The position numbers and the translations under genes were made by a program. Below are positions 6,466-12,533 of a stretch of DNA of 12,533 bases, one piece after another. The DNA comes from JAAFHS01 sp043751715. Its GTDB lineage: Bacteria > Pseudomonadota > Alphaproteobacteria > Rhodobacterales > Rhodobacteraceae. The DNA lies in contig JAYUZO010000172.1 of the NCBI GenBank assembly GCA_043751715.1, forward strand, positions 1 to 12,533, given 5' to 3'. Numbering within the stretch: the first letter of the stretch is position 1; every line of letters starts with the position of its first letter. The notes beneath the pieces are model-generated. The model saw only the letters and a program-made list of their open reading frames with translations. It had not been told where the DNA came from and ran no database searches.

Positions 6466-7317
6466 ATGCGCCACACCCTTCCGATTGCGCCCCAATTCTA
6501 TGTGACGGCCCCGCAACCCTGCCCCTATCTGGACGGGCGGCTGGAGCGTAAACTTTTCACGGCCCTGCAGGGTGATCATGCGCAGCGCCTGAATGATACG
6601 CTGTCCAAACAGGGGTTCCGGCGCAGCCAGAATGTGCTGTACCGCCCGTCATGCGCGGAATGTTCAGCGTGTTTGTCGGCGCGGATCAGGGTGGCGGATT
6701 TCGCGCCATCACGCACGCATCGCAAACTGTCGCGCCGCAACGCAGACCTGATCCGCAACGCCAGCAGCCCCTGGGCCACCGAAGATCAGTTCGCGCTGTT
6801 CCGGCGGTATCTGGATGCACGCCATGCGGATGGTGGCATGGCGGATATGGATATCTTTGAATTTGCCGCGATGATCGAGGAAACGCCAGTGAAAAGCCGG
6901 GTGATCGAATATCTGCAGGGCGAAGGCGGGCCGCTGGCCGCCGTGTGCCTGACGGATGTGTTTGATGACGGCCTTAGCCTTGTGTACTCGTTTTACGATC
7001 CGGATATGGCGCTGCGCAGCCTTGGCACACATATCATTCTGGATCATGTGGCCATCGCGCGCGATGCGGGGCTGCCTTATGTCTACCTTGGCTACTGGGT
7101 GCCGGGCAGCCGCAAGATGGGCTACAAGGCGGGCTTTCCGGCGCTAGAAATTTACAAGGGCGGGCAGTGGCAGGCCTTGGGCGATCCGGCAGACCACCGG
7201 GCGGAACTGCACCCTCTTTCGGTCGACCCGATTGCCGAACAGGTGGCGCGGATCAACCTGCCCGACACCCGCGCGCCCGAAATCCGCGCTGGCGAAATGC
7301 CCGCTGTTCACGAATGA
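6466..7317 (+). CDS. bpt: Leucyl/arginyl-tRNA--protein transferase (N-end rule)
   Basis: A 283-residue cytoplasmic transferase of the Bpt/ATE family. It adds an amino acid (leucine for bacterial Bpt; often labelled arginyltransferase) from charged tRNA to proteins with N-terminal Asp or Glu, marking them for the ClpS/ClpAP N-degron pathway. Family signs are QPCPYLDGR at 17-24 with Cys19, then GFRRSQNVLYRPSC with the cluster Cys63, Cys66 and Cys69, and in the C-terminal GNAT-like half YLGYWVPGSRKMGYKAGF and PALEIYKGGQW. The ATG at 6466 has only a weak ribosome binding site but gives the family's usual N-terminus. The stop overlaps the start of the next gene, indicating coupling. Confidence 0.93.
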   Translation: MRHTLPIAPQFYVTAPQPCPYLDGRLERKLFTALQGDHAQRLNDTLSKQGFRRSQNVLYRPSCAECSACLSARIRVADFAPSRTHRKLSRRNADLIRNASSPWATEDQFALFRRYLDARHADGGMADMDIFEFAAMIEETPVKSRVIEYLQGEGGPLAAVCLTDVFDDGLSLVYSFYDPDMALRSLGTHIILDHVAIARDAGLPYVYLGYWVPGSRKMGYKAGFPALEIYKGGQWQALGDPADHRAELHPLSVDPIAEQVARINLPDTRAPEIRAGEMPAVHE

Positions 7318-7697
7318 TGCGGATTGCGACGCTTTCGGTGATTGTGCCCAGCTATGAGGCGGGCCTCGCATTTTATCTGGGTGTCATGGGCTTTGCGGTG
7401 ACCGCTGATGTCGATCAAGGCCGCAAACGCTGGGTCACGGTGCAGCCACCGGGGGGTGGGGCACAGATCGTGCTGGCACGGGCGGATGATGCGGCGCAGG
7501 TGGCGGCGATTGGCACGCAAGGCGGCGGACGCGTCTGGCTGTTTCTGGAAACCGATGATTTCGCCGCTGATCATGCTCGGATGCTGGAAGCGGGTGTGAC
7601 GTTCGAAGAGGTGCCCCGGCACGAACCGTATGGCACCGTAGCCATCTGGCGCGATCCGTTCGGCAATCGCTGGGATCTGATTCAGTACGCGCGATGA
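7314..7697 (+). CDS. VOC/glyoxalase-fold protein
   Basis: A 127-residue vicinal-oxygen-chelate superfamily protein. The two beta-alpha-beta-beta-beta modules are visible as SVIVPSYEAGLAFYLGVMGF near the start and VWLFLETDDFAADHARMLEAG in the second half, ending in the signature RDPFGNRWDLIQ. Substrate unknown; members include glyoxalases, resistance proteins and dioxygenases. The N-terminal metal-ligand histidine expected just before the first strand motif is not seen (ATLSV instead), and the C-terminal Glu position reads Asp in NRWDL, so classical metal chemistry is doubtful. The start is ATG 7314 (ATGA overlap with the bpt stop) or the adjacent ATG 7317. The stop overlaps the ATG of the phosphotransferase remnant at 7694, again as ATGA. 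Confidence 0.85.
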   Translation: MMRIATLSVIVPSYEAGLAFYLGVMGFAVTADVDQGRKRWVTVQPPGGGAQIVLARADDAAQVAAIGTQGGGRVWLFLETDDFAADHARMLEAGVTFEEVPRHEPYGTVAIWRDPFGNRWDLIQYAR

Positions 7698-7974
7698 CAC
7701 CAGACCTGTCGGGGATTGGTGATATACAGCCGATCAACCCACTCATCCCATCCACGGTGATATCACCGCGTCAAACCTGATCCACACCACCAAAGGCCCC
7801 GCGCTGATCGACTGGGATGAGGCGCGCTGCGATCTGGCCTTCCTTGACCTCATCGCCATAAAACCCCGCAACCCAGCCGAAATCCGCGCCCATCTGGCGG
7901 GTGAAATCATCAGTGGCTGGACGGCAGAGCCGCTGTACGCACAGGCCTGCGCAAACCGCTTTGCACATCTCTAG
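7694..7974 (+). pseudogene. Remnant of an APH-family phosphotransferase
   Basis: In the frame of bases 7723-7974, 83 codons end at TAG and contain HGDITASNLI (from 7753), ALIDWDEARCDLAFLDL (from 7801) and a helical tail ending CANRFAHL. These are the catalytic loop HGD...N and the metal-binding IDWD of aminoglycoside/choline-kinase-like phosphotransferases. The frame has no start codon and is closed upstream by TGA 7720-7722. An ATG at 7694 overlaps the VOC stop as ATGA and reads MTPDLSGIGDIQ in another frame, stopping at 7778-7780. The simplest reading is a once-coupled third gene of about 230-330 codons that lost most of its N-terminal lobe by internal deletion with a frame change. An assembly error is the alternative. 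The specific substrate cannot be told. Confidence 0.75.
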
Positions 7975-7979
7975 ACCCT

Positions 7980-8000
7980 TTCATCTGTCCTCAAATATCC
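7980..8000 (-). repeat. Third copy of the GGATATTT-N6-AGATGAA element
   Basis: Read on the minus strand, GGATATTT-GAGGAC-AGATGAA matches the core of both arms of the 1049-1242 repeat. As with the copy after edd, it lies downstream of a gene on the same strand (phoX) and just after a hairpin. The recurrence supports a dispersed intergenic element linked to 3' ends. Confidence 0.6.
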
Positions 8001-8009
8001 TACGGGGGT

Positions 8010-8030
8010 GCGGGGGTGTGAAACCCCCGC
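8010..8030 (-). terminator. Hairpin downstream of phoX
   Basis: GCGGGGGT (8010-8017) and ACCCCCGC (8023-8030) form a perfect 8-bp stem with a 5-nt loop, beginning 14 bases after the phoX stop on the minus strand. The nearest T-run on that strand is the ATATTT of the adjacent repeat element, about ten bases further. It is a likely but imperfect terminator, since the T-run is not adjacent. Confidence 0.5.
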
Positions 8031-8044
8031 TCCTGTCCGCAGTA

Positions 8045-9916
8045 TCAGGCGATCACCGCGCCATCATCGCGCGTCACCGCGATCACCGCAGACCGTGGCA
8101 GCCCTTCCGCAGGGAACCCCGCGCCGGGGTGCTGGATGCCGACAAAGATCGTGCGGCGGTCGGATGATACGGTAAATCCCGTCACCTCGGCCCCGTTTGG
8201 CCCCGTCAGGAACCGCGCGATTTCACCTGTGACCGGGTCACCCACCAGCATCTGGTTGTTGCCCTGACCTGCGAAATCACCCTCGTTGCTGTCATCACCA
8301 TCGGTCTGGATCCACAGCAGGCCGTTCTGATCAAACATCATCCCGTCGGGTGAGTTGAACATGTTGCCTGCCGTCACGTTGGATGACCCCGCATAGGCAT
8401 CGCTATGCACCGACGGGTTGCCCGCCATCACATAAATATCCCAACCGAACGTGTCTGACGCGTGATCTTCATTCGCCGGATACCAGCGCACGATCTGACC
8501 GTATTCGTTTTCTGCCCGTGGGTTTGGCCCGCCGACCGGGGTTTCATCCCCGCCTGCATTGGGCTTGACCCCGCGGTTGGAGTTGTTGGTCAGCGCCACA
8601 TAGGCCTCAATCGCCACCGGGTTCACCGCCACCCATTCCGGGCGGTCCATTGTGGTGGCCCCAACGGCGCTGCCAGCTTGGCGCGTGTGGATGGCAATCA
8701 TGGCAGCGTCCATGCCCGTCGCCTCAGGTGTCAGGGCCAGCCACTGGCCCGTCATGTCATCGGCGAATTTGGCCACATACAGCTGGCCTTCGACCAGCAG
8801 GGTCGACGTATCACCACCCACCACATAGGCATCACGGCTGACCCAGCGATACAGGAATTCGCCGCGTTCATCATCGCCCAGATACACCACAACACGCCCG
8901 TCACGCGCCACAACCAAAGCCGCGTTTTCGTGCTTGAAGCGGCCCAAAGCGGTGTGTTTCACAGGCACGGATGCCGGATCGGCCGGGTTGATTTCCACGA
9001 CATAGCCATGGCGGTTCGGCTCATGCGGCGTGGTCGCAATATCAAAACGCGCGTCAAACTTTTCATAGGCATAGCGGCCTTCAACACCCACGCCATAGCG
9101 TTCAAACGCCGGATCAACGGCCAGATCGGCATTGGTTGACCCGAAATAGCCGTTAAAGTTTTCCTCGCAGGTAAGGTAAGTGCCCCATGGCGTGCGCCCT
9201 GCCCCGCAGTTGTTCATCGTGCCCAGCACCGTGGTGCCCGCAGGATCGGCCGCCGTTTTCAGCAGGTCATGCCCGGCAGCAGGCCCCGTGAATGCCATCG
9301 GCGTGTTGTGCGTGATGCGGCGGTTGAAGGGGCTGTCGATCACCACCTCCCAGCCCGCAGTGCCCTGCGCGACTTCCATCACCGACACGCCCTGCGCGTT
9401 CTGCACCAGCATCACGTCATCGGCGTTCTGCGGCATGCCTTCATCCGGGCGGCCCGGCAGGTTTACGTCAAGATTGGCATATTCATGGTTGACCGCAATC
9501 ACCTGCCGCCCGCCGATGTTGAACATCTCCATCCCGTCGGTGTTTTCACCGAAGGCGCGCATCTGGCCTGCAGCCGTCACACCCGTGGCCGGATCAAAGG
9601 CCGGTGCATCGGAAAACAGCGGCTGGCCCCATTGCACCACGGGCTGCCAGGTATAGCCTTCGGGCACATGCACCGTGCTGTCGGTGGCAATACCGATCGG
9701 CGTGAACGCAAAGCGCGATGTGCTGGTCATGGCGCGCGCCGTGCCCGGCAGGCTGCCCATCACGGCTGCCGCCGACCCCATCGCCAGCACGCCCAGAAAA
9801 CCACGGCGTGACATGGCGCGCGCAACCACGCGGTCAAAATCCTGCACCAGCGGGCGCGGGTTTTTCAGCTCGTCAAATTCATCAAAGGACAGGGCGTGGG
9901 TGGGCGTATCTTTCAT
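8045..9916 (-). CDS. phoX: PhoX-type alkaline phosphatase, Tat-exported
   Basis: A 623-residue DUF839/PhoX family protein. PhoX enzymes are periplasmic, iron- and calcium-dependent phosphomonoesterases that release phosphate from organic esters. A twin-arginine signal is visible: SRRGFLG at residues 37-43, a hydrophobic stretch, and a cleavage site after about residue 62 (GTARA). The long region before the Tat motif is usual for PhoX. The family block NNCGAGRTPWGTYLTCEEN lies at 235-253; by analogy Cys237 and Glu251/252 are probable metal ligands. Further blocks are VNHEYANLD at 142-150 and the C-terminal HPGAGFP. ATG 9916 is chosen over ATG 9928 and longer frames because GGAG stands six bases upstream. 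It is divergent from a Ca2+/Na+ exchanger gene. Confidence 0.88.
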   Translation of the reverse strand: MKDTPTHALSFDEFDELKNPRPLVQDFDRVVARAMSRRGFLGVLAMGSAAAVMGSLPGTARAMTSTSRFAFTPIGIATDSTVHVPEGYTWQPVVQWGQPLFSDAPAFDPATGVTAAGQMRAFGENTDGMEMFNIGGRQVIAVNHEYANLDVNLPGRPDEGMPQNADDVMLVQNAQGVSVMEVAQGTAGWEVVIDSPFNRRITHNTPMAFTGPAAGHDLLKTAADPAGTTVLGTMNNCGAGRTPWGTYLTCEENFNGYFGSTNADLAVDPAFERYGVGVEGRYAYEKFDARFDIATTPHEPNRHGYVVEINPADPASVPVKHTALGRFKHENAALVVARDGRVVVYLGDDERGEFLYRWVSRDAYVVGGDTSTLLVEGQLYVAKFADDMTGQWLALTPEATGMDAAMIAIHTRQAGSAVGATTMDRPEWVAVNPVAIEAYVALTNNSNRGVKPNAGGDETPVGGPNPRAENEYGQIVRWYPANEDHASDTFGWDIYVMAGNPSVHSDAYAGSSNVTAGNMFNSPDGMMFDQNGLLWIQTDGDDSNEGDFAGQGNNQMLVGDPVTGEIARFLTGPNGAEVTGFTVSSDRRTIFVGIQHPGAGFPAEGLPRSAVIAVTRDDGAVIA

Positions 9917-9997
9917 CGCGTGCTCCATGGCTGGCAGACCACGGCGGGGAATGCCGCCGGGCATGTGGCGCGTATAAGGCGCCGATGTCTCAATCCG

Positions 9998-10026
9998 TTG
10001 ACGGTTCTGTAACGCCTGCATGACAG
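9998..10026 (-). promoter_or_regulatory. Possible degenerate PhoB-binding repeats upstream of phoX
   Basis: On the minus strand, heptamers at exact 11-bp steps read CTGTCAT (10026-10020, a perfect Pho half-site), GCGTTAC (10015-10009, 3 of 7) and CCGTCAA (10004-9998, 5 of 7). PhoB binds 11-bp direct repeats. A -10-like TTATAC follows at 9977-9972. The middle repeat is poor, so this is a candidate only. Confidence 0.35.
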
Positions 10027-10048
10027 GCGCGCCCGGCCTGCAACAATC

Positions 10049-10066
10049 CGCCGGGAAAAACCGGCG
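10049..10066. other. Hairpin in the phoX/exchanger divergent gap
   Basis: CGCCGG-GAAAAA-CCGGCG forms a 6-bp stem with an A-rich loop. It lies between two copies of the 8-bp palindrome GGCGCGCC (10026-10033 and 10063-10070), the second of which overlaps it. No function is assigned; nothing else in the 216-bp gap is recognisable apart from the possible Pho repeats. Confidence 0.3.
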
Positions 10067-10132
10067 CGCCCCCTTGCAAACGCGCCGATCACCCCGATGT
10101 GAGGGGCAATACATAAAAACGGGGATGCAAAG

Positions 10133-11077
10133 TTGACCTATATTCTATTCGCAGTGGGGCTTGTGGCCCTGTTTTTCGGGGGTGAGTATCTGGTGAAAGG
10201 GGCATCGGCCGTGGCGCGGCGGTTCAACCTGTCGCCCATGCTGATCGGCCTGACCATTGTGGGCTTTGGCACATCAACGCCGGAACTTCTGGTGTCCTTG
10301 CAAGCGGCGATCAATGAACAGCCGGGCATTGCCATTGGCAATATCCTTGGGTCGAACATTGCCAACATCCTGCTGATTCTGGGCATTTCGGCGCTGATTG
10401 CCCCGCTGGTCATTCCGTTTGACCGGCTGCGCAACGATCTGTTCGTGATGGTCGGCGCATCGGTGCTGCTGGGCGGGCTGATGTGGGATGGCGGACTGTC
10501 GCGCATTGAAGGCATCGGCATGCTGGTGGCGATGATCGCCTACATCGCCTTTGCGATCTTTTCGGGCAGCGGGCATGAGGATGAAGACAACAGCCCGATG
10601 CCGCCACAGTGGCAATCATGGCTGATGATCGTGGGCGGGTTGGTGGTCCTGATGTTTGGCGCGCGCCTGCTGGTAGACAGTGCGGTGACCATCGCATCAT
10701 CCTATGGCATTTCCGAAGCCATCATCGGGCTGACCATCGTGGCTGTCGGCACATCACTGCCGGAAATGGCCACATCGGTGATCGCCGCCATCCGGGGTCA
10801 GCGCGAAATTGCGGTGGGCAATGTGGTGGGGTCAAACATCTATAATATCCTTGGCATTTTGGGCGTCACCAGCATTGTCCACCCGATTGCCGGCGCTGAA
10901 ATGGATGCACGCTTTTTATCGGCCGATATGCCGTGGGTGGTGGGCACTGCGATTGGGCTGGCCATCCTGGCCTTTGTGTTCAAGGGTGTGCCACGCGTTG
11001 TTGGCGTGGTTCTGTTGGCGGCATATGCGGCCTATGTCTGGCTGCTGATGACGCCCGCAGCGGTGGTTGCAGGCTGA
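10133..11077 (+). CDS. Calcium/sodium antiporter, CaCA family (YrbG-like)
   Basis: A 314-residue polytopic inner-membrane exchanger with about ten transmembrane helices that moves Ca2+ against Na+ (or H+/K+). Both alpha repeats are clear. Alpha-1 is GFGTSTPELLVS (44-55) with GNILGSNIANIL (69-80); alpha-2 is VGTSLPEMATSV (205-216) with GNVVGSNIYNIL (229-240). The Glu of each TPE/LPE motif and the Asn of each GSN are the ion ligands in NCX-type structures. An acidic cytosolic loop (HEDED, 148-152) lies between the halves. The start is TTG 10133, with GGGGA eight bases upstream; the nearby ATG at 10125 is out of frame. Length is normal for YrbG-type members. Its physiological partner is unknown; phoX, whose product needs Ca2+, is divergent. 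Confidence 0.93.
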   Translation: MTYILFAVGLVALFFGGEYLVKGASAVARRFNLSPMLIGLTIVGFGTSTPELLVSLQAAINEQPGIAIGNILGSNIANILLILGISALIAPLVIPFDRLRNDLFVMVGASVLLGGLMWDGGLSRIEGIGMLVAMIAYIAFAIFSGSGHEDEDNSPMPPQWQSWLMIVGGLVVLMFGARLLVDSAVTIASSYGISEAIIGLTIVAVGTSLPEMATSVIAAIRGQREIAVGNVVGSNIYNILGILGVTSIVHPIAGAEMDARFLSADMPWVVGTAIGLAILAFVFKGVPRVVGVVLLAAYAAYVWLLMTPAAVVAG

Positions 11078-11090
11078 TGTGAACGCTTAG

Positions 11091-11117
11091 TTGCGCGCAG
11101 GCCACCCCTGCGCGCAA
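11091..11117 (+). terminator. Perfect 11-bp hairpin after the exchanger gene
   Basis: TTGCGCGCAGG (11091-11101) and CCTGCGCGCAA (11107-11117) pair perfectly around CCACC, 13 bp after the exchanger stop. There is no T-tract (TGATCGC follows), so it may end transcripts with help from Rho or stabilise the 3' end. It lies upstream of the ilvB promoter and is therefore not part of the attenuator. Confidence 0.5.
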
Positions 11118-11169
11118 TGATCGCAAAGAAATGTTGGCTTCTGCGACATTTTCGGCGTTGCAATTCCCA

Positions 11170-11198
11170 TTGACGCGCCGCATACCCGCCCCTACTGT
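11170..11198 (+). promoter_or_regulatory. Promoter of the ilvB leader
   Basis: TTGACG (11170-11175) and TACTGT (11193-11198) with a 17-bp spacer form a good sigma70-type promoter. A start near 11205 would give a leader of about 150 nt that contains the peptide, the competing stem and the terminator before ilvB. Confidence 0.6.
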
Positions 11199-11223
11199 CT
11201 GCGGTGACAAGATGGAGCGGGTG

Positions 11224-11271
11224 ATGCCCCTTATTCTAGACCTCGTAGGAGACACGCGCATGGGCCGGTAA
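11224..11271 (+). CDS. ilvB leader peptide (attenuation)
   Basis: A 15-codon open frame, MPLILDLVGDTRMGR, ending at TAA 11269-11271. GGAG lies six bases before the ATG; an in-frame GTG directly precedes it. Residues 3-8 are Leu-Ile-Leu-Asp-Leu-Val, the three end products of the pathway that ilvB serves, and they use CTT, ATT, CTA, CTC and GTA although the surrounding genes prefer CTG, ATC and GTG/GTC. This fits a control peptide whose translation senses charged Leu, Ile and Val tRNAs, like IvbL and IlvL of enteric bacteria. The peptide itself probably has no function after synthesis. Confidence 0.8.
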   Translation: MPLILDLVGDTRMGR

Positions 11272-11299
11272 CGGTTGACCATACCAGGTTCCCATGCGC
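11256..11299 (+). promoter_or_regulatory. Competing (antiterminator) stem of the ilvB attenuator
   Basis: GCGCATGGG (11256-11264) is perfectly complementary to CCCATGCGC (11291-11299). The first arm covers the last leader codons, so a ribosome that reaches the stop would mask it. The second arm shares two bases with the 5' side of the terminator. CTCG (11242-11245) can also pair with CGAG (11303-11306), which would deepen the conflict. The dyad is seen directly; the switching role is inferred. Confidence 0.6.
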
Positions 11300-11325
11300 C
11301 CCCGAGTAAACTCCGGGGGCTTTTT
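11298..11325 (+). terminator. Attenuator terminator upstream of ilvB
   Basis: GCCCCCG (11298-11304) pairs with CGGGGGC (11314-11320). AG/CT adds two pairs beyond a single bulged C, with a TAAA loop, and TTTTT follows at 11321-11325. It sits 27 bp after the leader-peptide stop and 30 bp before the ilvB ATG. The position directly before a biosynthetic gene and after a Leu/Ile/Val-rich peptide marks it as an attenuator rather than the end of the upstream gene. Confidence 0.85.
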
Positions 11326-11355
11326 GTTGTGCTGCGTAAATGGAGAAGGCGAAAG

Positions 11356-12533
11356 ATGACAAAGGCGATGACCGGCGCAGAGATGGTGGTTCAGGTTCTG
11401 CGCGATCAGGGCGTGGACGTGGTGTTCGGTTATCCGGGCGGTGCCGTGCTGCCGATTTATGACGCGATTTTCCAGCAGAACGATATCCGGCATATCCTTG
11501 TGCGCCACGAACAGGGTGCCGTGCATATGGCCGAAGGCTATGCACGGTCCACGGGCAAGGTGGGCGTGGCTTTGGTCACCTCGGGCCCCGGTGCGACCAA
11601 TGCGGTCACCGGGCTGACCGATGCACTGCTGGACAGTATCCCAATTCTGGTGATCTCGGGTCAGGTGCCCACCTTCATGATCGGCACGGATGGTTTTCAA
11701 GAGGCCGATACCGTGGGCATCACGCGGCCCTGTACCAAGCATAACTGGCTGGTCAAGGATACCGCCAAGCTGGCCGAAACCCTGCATCAGGCGTTTCATG
11801 TGGCCACCAAAGGCCGCCCCGGCCCGGTGCTGGTGGATATCCCCAAGGACGTGCAATTTGCCACGGCAGATTATGTCACGCGTGAGGCTGCGCGCACGGC
11901 GCATTACCAGCCCAAAACCGTTGGTGATGCCGATCAGATTGCACGTCTGGTCGACATGATGGAAACCGCCGAACGCCCGCTGTTTTACACCGGCGGCGGC
12001 GTGGTGAATTCAGGGCCAGAGGCCAGCCGCCTGTTGCGTGAACTGGTGGCGGCCACGGATTTTCCAATCACCAGCACGCTGATGGGGCTGGGGTCATATC
12101 CGGCATCGGGCAAGAACTGGCTGGGCATGCTGGGCATGCACGGGCTGTATGAAGCCAATCTGGCGATGCACGGCTGCGATCTGATGATCAACGTCGGCGC
12201 ACGGTTTGATGACCGCATCACCGGGCGGATCAAGGATTTCAGCCCCGGTTCGCGCAAGGCGCATATCGATATCGACCCGTCATCCATTAACAAAGTCATC
12301 CATGTGGATGTGCCGATCGTGGGCGATGTGACCGAAGTTTTGCGCGAGGTGCTGCGCCAATGGAAGGCGCGGGGGTCGAAAACGGCGGACGTGCGGCAGT
12401 GGTGGGCCAAAATCAACGAATGGCGCAGCGTGATATGCCTGACCTACAAGAACTCGGCCACCGTGATCAAACCGCAATACGCGCTGGAACGGCTGGAAGC
12501 GCTGACCAAGGGCATGAACCGCTATATCACCAC
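11356..12533 (+). CDS. ilvB: Acetolactate synthase large subunit, 5' part
   Basis: The first 392 codons of the catalytic subunit of acetohydroxyacid synthase, which joins two pyruvates, or pyruvate and 2-ketobutyrate, in the first common step of Val, Leu and Ile synthesis, with ThDP, Mg2+ and FAD. The whole protein is usually about 585 residues, so the C-terminal ThDP/Mg-binding domain is outside the window. Seen are the N-terminal ThDP domain with GYPGGAVLPIYD and RHEQGAVHMAEGYAR carrying catalytic Glu52, TSGPGATNAVTGL, GFQEADTVGITRPCTKHNW, and the central FAD domain with GGGVVNSGPEA and GARFDDRITG. The ATG at 11356 has GGAGAAGG just upstream. A regulatory subunit gene (ilvH/ilvN) is expected downstream but is not in view. 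Confidence 0.96.
   Translation, partial: MTKAMTGAEMVVQVLRDQGVDVVFGYPGGAVLPIYDAIFQQNDIRHILVRHEQGAVHMAEGYARSTGKVGVALVTSGPGATNAVTGLTDALLDSIPILVISGQVPTFMIGTDGFQEADTVGITRPCTKHNWLVKDTAKLAETLHQAFHVATKGRPGPVLVDIPKDVQFATADYVTREAARTAHYQPKTVGDADQIARLVDMMETAERPLFYTGGGVVNSGPEASRLLRELVAATDFPITSTLMGLGSYPASGKNWLGMLGMHGLYEANLAMHGCDLMINVGARFDDRITGRIKDFSPGSRKAHIDIDPSSINKVIHVDVPIVGDVTEVLREVLRQWKARGSKTADVRQWWAKINEWRSVICLTYKNSATVIKPQYALERLEALTKGMNRYIT

Overview
The window looks like chromosomal DNA from a GC-rich alphaproteobacterium, most likely family Rhodobacteraceae (Roseobacter group). The evidence is the Entner-Doudoroff pair edd-eda, the GlnE, Bpt and DUF2852 protein types, CTG/GCG-rich codon use, and a short intergenic element (GGATATTT-N6-AGATGAA) that recurs beside 3' gene ends. 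The family placement is inference from protein style; no database was searched.

Layout: 1-1929 (+) holds the 3' part of edd and all of eda, the two dedicated enzymes of the Entner-Doudoroff pathway. They are separated by a 273-bp gap that carries a near-perfect 32-bp inverted repeat. 1983-5004 (-) holds glnE, which controls glutamine synthetase by adenylylation, followed by a small overlapping gene of unknown function. 5239-6280 (+) holds two tandem, paralogous DUF2852 membrane proteins with a strong terminator-like hairpin between them. 6281-6465 is an intergenic stretch with four 15-bp tandem repeats enclosed by a 13-bp inverted repeat. 6466-7974 (+) is a tightly overlapping set: bpt (N-end-rule aminoacyl transferase), a VOC/glyoxalase-fold protein, and the decayed remnant of an APH-type phosphotransferase. 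8045-9916 (-) is a Tat-exported PhoX-type alkaline phosphatase, divergent from a Ca2+/Na+ exchanger at 10133-11077 (+). 11078-11355 is the leader of ilvB and shows the parts of a transcription attenuator. 11356-12533 (+) is ilvB, cut by the window end.

Most genes are ordinary housekeeping functions. The most informative non-coding signal is upstream of ilvB: a sigma70-like promoter, a 15-residue leader peptide MPLILDLVGDTRMGR containing five branched-chain residues encoded by codons that are uncommon here, a 9-bp stem that can compete with a terminator, and the terminator itself with a T-tract, in the order expected for ribosome-mediated attenuation by Leu/Ile/Val. Other points of interest are the phosphotransferase remnant, which still carries its HGD...N...IDWD active-site motifs but has lost most of its N-terminal part, the repeat structures, and a possible degenerate PhoB site upstream of phoX. 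I see no CRISPR array, tRNA, rRNA, insertion sequence or prophage. I do not find a clearly novel multi-gene system.
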